Source: Betaproteobacteria bacterium (GTDB lineage Bacteria > Pseudomonadota > Gammaproteobacteria > Burkholderiales > Rhodocyclaceae). From it: DNA of 64,000 bases. This document shows, in pieces, positions 58,493 to 64,000 of this stretch. Within the stretch, counting starts at the first letter, position 1. The number at the start of each line of letters is the position of its first letter. Both the position numbers and the translations under genes were made by a program. The DNA lies in NCBI GenBank assembly GCA_009782565.1, contig WRIU01000004.1, positions 124,001-188,000 of the forward strand, given 5' to 3'. The notes below the pieces were generated by a model. That model did not search any database. It was not told the origin of the DNA and saw only the letters and a program-made list of their open reading frames with translations.

Positions 58493-59917
58493 ATGCCCGC
58501 TTCCCGTAAAACAAAAAAACCCACGGCCGCCTCCCGTCCCGCCAAGCTCTTCGTGCTCGACACCAACGTCATGATGCACGACCCCACGAGCATCTTCCGT
58601 TTTGAAGAGAATGACATTTACATTCCTATCATGACTCTGGAAGAACTCGATCACAACAAGAAAGGCATGTCCGAGATCGCCCGCAACGCCCGACAGGTCA
58701 GCCGCATGCTCGATGAAATCGTCTCCGCCGTGCCCGACGGCATCATCTCTGGTATTGCGTTGCAAACGCCTTCACGCGGGCTGGCCAGCGGTCGGCTATT
58801 CCTGCAAACCGAGGCGATCAACGCCGAATTACCCGCAGGGCTTCCCACCGGCAGGAGCGACAACCAGATTCTCTCGGTGCTGATGTTCCTGGCCAGGCGC
58901 GAGCCCGAGCGCGCCGTCATCCTTGTCACCAAAGACATCAACATGCGAATCAAGGCGCGCGCCCTGGGGCTGGCGGCGCAGGATTACTTCAATGACAAAG
59001 TGCTGGAAGACAGCGAACTGCTCTACACCGGCTCCAGTGAACTACCCGCCGATTTTTGGGAAACACACGCTAACGGCATGGAATCATGGAAAACGGAAGG
59101 GCATACCGCCTATCGCGTCACCGGGCCGATAGCGAGCCGCTTCCTGCTCAATGAATTCGTCCACCAGGACGGCAAACCTCCCTTTGAGGCCTGGGTGCGC
59201 GAACAGGCCGGTCGATCCGCCGTGCTCGAAACCCTGGTCGACTTTCGCCACAACAAGAACAGCGTCTGGGGTATCACCGCGCGCAACCGCGAACAGAACT
59301 TTGCCCTCAATCTCCTGATGCACCCGGAAATCGACTTTGTCACCCTGCTCGGACAGGCCGGAACCGGAAAAACGCTCCTGGCATTGGCAGCTGGACTCAC
59401 GCAGGTGCTGGAAACCCGGCGCTACTCCGAGATCATCATGACCCGCGTCACCGTGCCGGTCGGCGAGGACATCGGTTTCCTGCCCGGCTCGGAAGAAGAG
59501 AAAATGACTCCCTGGATGGGCGCGCTCGAAGACAATCTGGACGTGTTGAACGGCACCGTCGGCGAAACCGGCCAATGGGGGCGCGCGGCGGCGGTCGATC
59601 TCGTGCGTAGCCGCATCAAGATCAAGAGCCTGAACTTCATGCGCGGCCGCACTTTCATCCAAAAATTCCTTATCATCGACGAAGCGCAAAATCTCACACC
59701 GAAGCAGATGAAAACCCTCGTCACCCGCGCAGGCCCCGGAACCAAGGTGGTTTGTCTCGGCAACATCGCTCAGATCGACACCCCCTACCTCACCGAAGGC
59801 TCATCGGGCCTGTCGTTCGTTGTCGACCGCTTCAAGGGCTGGGCGCATGCCGGGCACATCACCTTGCAGCGCGGCGAACGCTCGCGGCTGGCCGATTACG
59901 CCGCTGAAATCCTCTGA
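58493..59917 (+). CDS. PIN-PhoH two-domain ATPase
   Basis: 474 residues. An N-terminal PIN nuclease domain starts KLFVLDTNVMMHDPTSIF with ALDHNK-like acid residues (LEELDHNKKGMSEIARNARQ) and VTKDINMRIKA; a PhoH RecA-like ATPase follows: Walker A LLGQAGTGKTLLALAAGL, Walker B FLIIDEAQNLTPKQMKTLVT, and ITLQRGERSRLADYA at the end. The YlaK/PhoH2 combination is an RNA helicase-nuclease in Mycobacteria. The start is set at MPASRKTKKPT. Confidence 0.9.
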   Translation: MPASRKTKKPTAASRPAKLFVLDTNVMMHDPTSIFRFEENDIYIPIMTLEELDHNKKGMSEIARNARQVSRMLDEIVSAVPDGIISGIALQTPSRGLASGRLFLQTEAINAELPAGLPTGRSDNQILSVLMFLARREPERAVILVTKDINMRIKARALGLAAQDYFNDKVLEDSELLYTGSSELPADFWETHANGMESWKTEGHTAYRVTGPIASRFLLNEFVHQDGKPPFEAWVREQAGRSAVLETLVDFRHNKNSVWGITARNREQNFALNLLMHPEIDFVTLLGQAGTGKTLLALAAGLTQVLETRRYSEIIMTRVTVPVGEDIGFLPGSEEEKMTPWMGALEDNLDVLNGTVGETGQWGRAAAVDLVRSRIKIKSLNFMRGRTFIQKFLIIDEAQNLTPKQMKTLVTRAGPGTKVVCLGNIAQIDTPYLTEGSSGLSFVVDRFKGWAHAGHITLQRGERSRLADYAAEIL

Positions 59918-59940
59918 AAACTCACTGAACCCACCGCCCC

Positions 59941-61740
59941 ATGCCTTCGATCCATCGTCTGCCCGAACTGCTCATCAACCAGATCGCTGCGGGCGAGGTG
60001 GTCGAACGTCCGGCCTCGGTGCTCAAGGAAATACTGGAAAACGCGCTCGACGCCGGAGCAAAGGCTATCAGCGTACAACTGGAGACAGGCGGAGTACGCC
60101 GCATCCTCGTTTCCGACGACGGTTGCGGCATCCCCCGCGACGAACTCGCCCTCGCACTGGAACGCCACGCCACCAGCAAAATCAGCAACCTCGATGACCT
60201 CGAACGGGTCGGTACGATGGGCTTTCGCGGCGAGGCATTGGCCGCCATCGCCGCCGTAGCCCGCACCACCATCACCAGCCTCGCCGAAGGCGCGGAACAC
60301 GCCTGGAAAATCGACTCCGCCAATCGCGAACCAACGCCCGCCGCCCTGAATCACGGCACGGTTGTCGACATCACCGATCTCTATTACAACACCCCGGCGC
60401 GGCGCAAATTCCTCAGAACTGACGCCACCGAATTCGCCCACTGCGAAGAAGTCTTCTGCCGCATCGCGCTTGCCCGACCCGATGTCGCCATGCAGCTTGC
60501 CCACAACAGGCGCGTCCTTCACCGCCTGAATGCGGGAGAGGCGCGGGCGCGCATCGCCACATTGCTTGGGGACGATTTTCTGGAACAGGCGCGCGAAATA
60601 CGCGCGGAAAGCGCGCTCAGGCTCACCGGCTTCGCCAGCCTCCCGGCCTACGCCCGCAACCGGCGCGACGCGCAGTACTTTTTCGTCAACGGGCGGCATG
60701 TGCGCGACAAACTGCTCAACCACGCCGTCACCCAGGCTTACGCCGACATCCTGCACGGCAGCCGTTTTCCGGCCTACGTGCTCTTTCTCGAACTCGACCC
60801 GGCGGGCGTCGATGTCAATGTGCATCCAGCCAAGACCGAAGTCCGCTTCCGCGATTCCCGTGGCGTACACCAATTCGTATTTCATGTTCTGGCTCAGGCG
60901 TTAGGCGGCATGGGCGCAGGACATGCACAAGCACGGATGGACGGGTGGATAACCGGCTCTGCCGCCCAGCCCCCCTCCGCAACCACGCCAACCGACATCG
61001 GCACAAAACGCTACCCACTGCCTTCGGAACATCTTGCCGCCACGCCGGGGCGTGTTGCCATGGATTCGGCAAGCCAGGCATATTTCAGCTTCGCCGTCAG
61101 CGCCAAACCCCAACTATCTGCCGCATCCGCGATCGAACCCGCCGCGGGGACGAGCGACGAAAACCCGCTTGGCTACGCCCTTGCACAACTGCACGGAACC
61201 TACATCCTGGCGCAGAACACCCAAGGGCTCACGCTCATTGACATGCACGCCGCCCACGAGCGCATCCTTTACGAAAAACTCAAGACCGTGCTCGACGGCA
61301 CTCCTTCCGTACAGCGCCTACTGGTTCCGGCGATATTCAACGCGAGCCCGGTGGAAATGGCGACAGCGGAATACCACGCGGAAACCCTGCTCAAAATGGG
61401 CTTTGAAATTTCGGCCGCAGGCCCACGGGAACTTGCCGTACGCACCGTCCCGGCTCTCCTTGCCGATGCGCCGGTGGCGGAACTGCTACACGAACTGCTG
61501 GAAGAATTGCGCGAATACCCGGCATCCGAAGCCATCACCCGGCGGCGCAACGAACTGCTCGCCACGATGGCCTGTCACGGAGCGGTACGCGCTCACCGTC
61601 AATTGACCGTGCCGGAAATGAATGCCCTGCTGCGTGACATGGAAAAAACCGAACGAGCCGACCAGTGCAACCACGGGCGCCCCACCTGGACGCAATTCAC
61701 ACTGGCCGACCTCGACCGCTTCTTCCTGCGCGGACAGTAA
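59941..61740 (+). CDS. mutL: DNA mismatch repair protein MutL
   Basis: 599 residues. GHKL ATPase: LPELLINQIAAGEVVERPAS, LENALDAGAKAI, DDGCGIPRDEL, RHATSKISNLDDL and GFRGEALAAIAAVA. The C-terminal domain keeps a metal-endonuclease-like motif DMHAAHERILYE (D-x-H-A-x2-E-x4-E) plus ACHGAVRAH and CNHGRPT, so it may nick DNA as in MutL of species lacking MutH. The start MPSIHRLPELL fits the family. Confidence 0.95.
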   Translation: MPSIHRLPELLINQIAAGEVVERPASVLKEILENALDAGAKAISVQLETGGVRRILVSDDGCGIPRDELALALERHATSKISNLDDLERVGTMGFRGEALAAIAAVARTTITSLAEGAEHAWKIDSANREPTPAALNHGTVVDITDLYYNTPARRKFLRTDATEFAHCEEVFCRIALARPDVAMQLAHNRRVLHRLNAGEARARIATLLGDDFLEQAREIRAESALRLTGFASLPAYARNRRDAQYFFVNGRHVRDKLLNHAVTQAYADILHGSRFPAYVLFLELDPAGVDVNVHPAKTEVRFRDSRGVHQFVFHVLAQALGGMGAGHAQARMDGWITGSAAQPPSATTPTDIGTKRYPLPSEHLAATPGRVAMDSASQAYFSFAVSAKPQLSAASAIEPAAGTSDENPLGYALAQLHGTYILAQNTQGLTLIDMHAAHERILYEKLKTVLDGTPSVQRLLVPAIFNASPVEMATAEYHAETLLKMGFEISAAGPRELAVRTVPALLADAPVAELLHELLEELREYPASEAITRRRNELLATMACHGAVRAHRQLTVPEMNALLRDMEKTERADQCNHGRPTWTQFTLADLDRFFLRGQ

Positions 61741-61780
61741 AAAAAGAAAAAAGCGGTCAAAAAGATAAAAAAATCGCTTT
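61741..61780 (-). terminator. Weak terminator after the small gene
   Basis: AAAGCG / CGCTTT arms (61750-61755 and 61775-61780) with a long loop, followed by TTTTTTCTTTTT on the minus strand. It would end the transcript of the 54-residue gene. Confidence 0.4.
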
Positions 61781-61784
61781 CCCC

Positions 61785-61949
61785 TTACACGCGCGCTCCG
61801 CGCACATGACAACGGCTACGCATCCGCTGATGCGACGCCCGCACGCTTTCCTGTGCCTTCTTGATAATTGTCTCCCGCTGAACTGGGAGCGAGAGCAAAC
61901 CCGCGCTAACGTGCGAACCGTGCTGCGTTCCATGAGTTTTGGTATTCAT
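61785..61949 (-). CDS. Small protein of unknown function (54 aa)
   Basis: Runs from MNTKTHGTQHGSHVSAGLL to MRSRCHVRGARV, with an amphipathic, basic centre (VQRETIIKKAQESVRASHQR). A near-ideal ribosome site (GGAGG, 8 nt before the ATG) is the main support. Upstream are TATACT and TTGACT elements and two TGTTGC-N3-GCAACA palindromes. I do not recognise a family. No signal peptide or membrane helix is evident. It may be a regulated small protein; a chance reading frame cannot be excluded. Confidence 0.55.
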   Translation of the reverse strand: MNTKTHGTQHGSHVSAGLLSLPVQRETIIKKAQESVRASHQRMRSRCHVRGARV

Positions 61950-61987
61950 TACATCAACCTCCATAACATAGTGGATATCAATCAATA

Positions 61988-62002
61988 TGTTGCGCTGCAA
62001 CA
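61988..62002 (-). promoter_or_regulatory. Palindrome TGTTGC-N3-GCAACA, copy 1
   Basis: TGTTGCGCTGCAACA has perfect 6-bp arms around 3 nt, 39 bp upstream of the small gene's start. It matches the copy at 62066-62080. Confidence 0.6.
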
Positions 62003-62018
62003 ATTCAATTTTCCGCTT

Positions 62019-62035
62019 AGTATACGTCTAGTCAA
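62019..62035 (-). promoter_or_regulatory. Promoter-like elements of the small gene
   Basis: TATACT (62019-62024) and TTGACT (62030-62035) on the minus strand lie between the two palindromes. They are too close together to be one promoter, but either could be part of one. Confidence 0.3.
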
Positions 62036-62065
62036 GGAAATGATAGAGATAACGTCAGTACATGT

Positions 62066-62080
62066 TGTTGCGTCGCAACA
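62066..62080 (-). promoter_or_regulatory. Palindrome TGTTGC-N3-GCAACA, copy 2
   Basis: TGTTGCGTCGCAACA, same arms as copy 1, 78 bp start to start. The two flank the promoter-like region, as operators of a dimeric repressor might. Confidence 0.6.
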
Positions 62081-62160
62081 TTCCCTTGGCGACCACAGCA
62101 CACGCGGTCGACACGCATCGGGAAGCGTTTGGAACGGGGCCGTCCACCCTGGCATGCCCC

Positions 62161-62811
62161 TTACGCTACGGAGCTGGGCTGGTTGGGGTCGATCCGCCTG
62201 ACCGCATGCTCCAATTCATTCATGAACTCATCGCCTTCCATTCGAATCTGGTTGCCCATCTCACGAACTTCGCTCGTCAGAAATTTTGTGCGTTCGACAA
62301 GCGATAGTATTTCACCGGAGATGACGGAAAAACCGTCTTGCCGTAAACGTACGGACTCGATTGCGGCATTGAGGGAAAACAGGTTGGTCTGATCTGCCGC
62401 TATCTGGCGTATTCCTTCGTTCAACACGTCCATGCGGCCATTGATGGCTCGGGTCTTGACTTGGAAGGACTGAAGCAGCTTATGCAACTCGTCTATGACC
62501 ACACTGAACGCCACCACGATCTCACCGCTTTCATTACCGGGATGGACAACTAAACCATTTTCGTCCCTGGTTCGTTTCAACAGGGCGTGGACTTCTTCAA
62601 TTGGTTTTTTGGATACGACCTTGATCGAGAAGAAAATCAGTCCCAAGGCCACAAATGAAAGTAAAGCGATGAAAATAATGATGAAAAAAACCTTATCGCT
62701 ATTTACCTCTGCCTGTACCAGACCATTAACAGACAGTCCAGCACATAAAACTATTACAATGCCGATTAAAGCGGCAGCAGCATATATATAAAGCTTATTA
62801 CTGATATACAT
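62161..62811 (-). CDS. Degenerate chemoreceptor (MCP)-like membrane protein
   Basis: 216 residues. Two membrane helices (about 6-26 and 40-63) are separated by only about 14 residues, so the usual periplasmic sensor is absent. A short linker resembling a HAMP region leads to one conserved stretch, ADQTNLFSLNAAIESVRLRQ then FSVISGEILSLVERT, which is the MCP signalling tip (normally [20 protein letters not shown] then RGFAVVA). The tip lost three residues and the coiled coil is far too short for a full receptor. AAGGAAA about 5 nt before 62811 supports the start. Confidence 0.65.
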   Translation of the reverse strand: MYISNKLYIYAAAALIGIVIVLCAGLSVNGLVQAEVNSDKVFFIIIFIALLSFVALGLIFFSIKVVSKKPIEEVHALLKRTRDENGLVVHPGNESGEIVVAFSVVIDELHKLLQSFQVKTRAINGRMDVLNEGIRQIAADQTNLFSLNAAIESVRLRQDGFSVISGEILSLVERTKFLTSEVREMGNQIRMEGDEFMNELEHAVRRIDPNQPSSVA

Positions 62812-63198
62812 ATTTTCCTTGACAGTGATTAAACACAACATATGCTTGAACGCAGATGTTGATTATTGTTAATTTCTCATATCTGCCAATTGCAGGAAAT
62901 ACTAATAGTATAACTACTAATATACAAACTGTCTCTGCATATTCCTCTAATGAAACCCTGAACAACCTTGGATTGCTTCGCTTCGCTCGCAATGACGCCC
63001 ATTTTTTACCCGTCATTGCGAGGAGCAAAGTGACGAAGCAATCCATCAAAAGGGGTTATGCAAGGGTTCCTTAAATAGAAATAAAATATAAATACACAAA
63101 ATATTGTCACTCATATCATACAAAACAATAAGTATCCGCCCAGGAAATTTCAAAAACTGGCTGTTATGGCATCACCCCCGCATGGCGGTATCTATCGG
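62812..63198. other. AT-rich accessory gap holding a palindromic repeat
   Basis: No gene is visible. The left half (to about 62969) is AT-rich and may include the promoter of the receptor-like gene. The 75-bp repeat at 62970-63044 follows, and the remainder up to the MITE duplication shows nothing I can name. Confidence 0.6.
62970..63044. repeat. 75-bp palindromic dispersed repeat
   Basis: Outer arms GGATTGCTTCG / CGAAGCAATCC (62970-62980 and 63034-63044) and inner arms CGCAATGACG / CGTCATTGCG. This type, with the reading 'attgcttcg...cgcaatgacg', is seen widely as a non-autonomous palindrome in bacterial genomes. Confidence 0.75.
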
Positions 63199-63366
63199 CA
63201 AAATAGGGTAGTGTCTCAGTTTGAATTTCATGCGTTGTAGGGGCGGATGGCAATCCGCCCGCCATCGTAAATTTCCGCAGTCCGCTAACGGTTCGACGGG
63301 GCGATTGCCATCGCCCCCTACAGAAAATCGTCTCAAATATTCAAACTGAGGCACTGCCCAAAATAG
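63199..63366. mobile_element. 152-bp MITE with 20-bp terminal inverted repeats and 8-bp target duplication
   Basis: Element 63207-63358 begins GGTAGTGTCTCAGTTTGAAT and ends with its inverted copy (18 of 20 match). CAAAATAG flanks it at 63199-63206 and 63359-63366, an 8-bp direct repeat. The interior holds GGGGCGGATGGCAATCCGCC and GGGGCGATTGCCATCGCCCC, related inverted units. No transposase gene; it depends on one elsewhere. Confidence 0.85.
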
Positions 63367-63431
63367 GTTGAGCAGCGCCATCTTCGCCCAGATATGGCAG
63401 ACTCGTCCCCTAAGTCTCTGCCAGGATGCCG

Positions 63432-64000
63432 ATGCACATCAAAACCCATTTCCCCTGCACACACAACCGCGTTTTCGACACCGGGAGCGGCACTGCCGAG
63501 CGCAGCACCTGGATCGTTACGTGGATTACCGCCGTAACGATGGTGGTTGAGATTGCCGCTGGATGGTGGTTCAACTCGATGGCCCTGCTGGCCGACGGCT
63601 GGCACATGAGCTCGCACACCCTGGCAATCGGGCTGTCTGCCGTAGCCTATGCGGCAGCGAGACGTTACGCGGGGGACTCCCGGTTTGCGTTCGGCACTTG
63701 GAAAATCGAAGTCCTGAGCGGTTTCGCCAGCGCCATTTTCCTGCTCGGCATCGCCGCGATGATGGTGGTCGGTTCTACGGAGCGGATCATCTCGCCGCAA
63801 CCCATCCATTACCGGGAAGCCATGCTGGTAGCCGTGCTTGGGCTGGCCGTCAACCTCGCCTGCGCGCTGATCCTCGCCCGCGCCCAGCACGGGCACGGGC
63901 ACGCGCATAGCCACCACCACGCGCACGGCACGCACCACGATCTCAACATGAAATCGGCCTACATCCACGTCCTCACGGACGCGCTCACCTCGGTGCTGGC
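63432..64000 (+). CDS. Cation diffusion facilitator, DmeF-like (partial)
   Basis: About 189 residues visible; the gene continues beyond the window. GTAERSTWIVTWITAVTMVV, then NSMALLADGWHMSSHTLAIG carrying the metal-site His and Asp of helix II, FAFGTWKIEVLSGFASAIFL, and a His-rich loop (HGHGHAHSHHHAHGTHH) before DLNMKSAYIHVLTDALTSVLA. This is the CDF pattern, most like DmeF divalent-metal exporters (Co, Ni). Start 63432 has AGG 6 nt upstream; 63426 is in frame. It lies 65 bp after the MITE. Confidence 0.92.
   Translation, partial: MHIKTHFPCTHNRVFDTGSGTAERSTWIVTWITAVTMVVEIAAGWWFNSMALLADGWHMSSHTLAIGLSAVAYAAARRYAGDSRFAFGTWKIEVLSGFASAIFLLGIAAMMVVGSTERIISPQPIHYREAMLVAVLGLAVNLACALILARAQHGHGHAHSHHHAHGTHHDLNMKSAYIHVLTDALTSVL

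Noticed and set aside
61665-62201. 178-codon plus-strand frame after mutL
   Set aside because: It starts inside mutL and runs over the small minus-strand gene, which has the better ribosome site; no domain is seen.
62798-63049. 83-codon minus-strand frame ending near the receptor-like gene start
   Set aside because: Its first third is the translated palindromic repeat (LLLAMTGKKWASLRAKRSNP-type text), commonly mis-annotated as a protein.

Overview
The window looks like a chromosomal segment of a Betaproteobacterium. The evidence is gene order: rpsA-ihfB-lapA-lapB, xseA / exbB-exbD-lpxK-ycaR-kdsB-adk, rpsO-pnp, ribF-ileS-lspA-fkpB-ispH, and ppx / ppk. Rhodocyclales or a related order is my guess, made from gene order alone. 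Housekeeping genes are GC-rich. The surface-polysaccharide block (about 1.5-15.3 kb), one HAD gene and a Sel1-repeat gene are visibly AT-richer.

Layout. (1) 1-17.9 kb, all minus strand: a surface-polysaccharide locus. In transcription order it holds tviB/wecC-type dehydrogenase, galE, a GT2 transferase, ABC exporter wzm-wzt, a tandem methyltransferase, a three-domain glycosyltransferase, wecB, a glycosyltransferase, a methyltransferase, a polytopic GT-C-like protein and a two-subunit transketolase. (2) 18.1-26.3 kb, mostly minus: a PolB-like exonuclease, ugd, lapB-lapA, ihfB, rpsA, then a small lipoprotein gene (plus) and xseA. (3) 26.6-44.7 kb, mostly plus: exbB-exbD-lpxK-ycaR-kdsB, adk, murJ (minus), rpsO-pnp, rpsT, ubiK, comM, a HAD and an aldo/keto reductase gene (both minus), then ribF-ileS-lspA-fkpB-ispH. 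(4) 44.8-53.2 kb, minus: acyl-CoA dehydrogenase with etfA-etfB, tatD, ilvB-ilvN behind a valine-rich leader peptide and attenuator, and ppx. (5) 53.3-61.7 kb, plus: a secreted PLD-type nuclease, a Phd/VapC-like toxin-antitoxin pair, ppk, Sel1 and Mth938 genes, a PIN-PhoH ATPase and mutL. (6) 61.7-64 kb: an accessory patch with a 54-residue gene behind paired palindromes, a degenerate chemoreceptor-like gene, two repeat elements (one a MITE with target duplication) and the start of a DmeF-like metal exporter.

How they fit together: cell-envelope assembly dominates. lapAB, lpxK and kdsB serve lipid A/Kdo synthesis and its control. ugd, tviB, galE and wecB make nucleotide sugars. The transferases and methyltransferases build a glycan that Wzm/Wzt export. 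murJ and lspA serve peptidoglycan and lipoproteins. ppk and ppx make and degrade polyphosphate.

Most unusual observations: a palindromic repeat inserted in frame inside the transketolase gene; an 8-nt tandem repeat in the same gene and a G8 tract in a neighbour (possible phase variation); the ilvB leader/attenuator; a DnaA-box-like cluster where gene strand switches; and the small gene with paired TGTTGC-N3-GCAACA palindromes beside the sensor-less receptor. No tRNA, rRNA, CRISPR array or intact transposase was seen.
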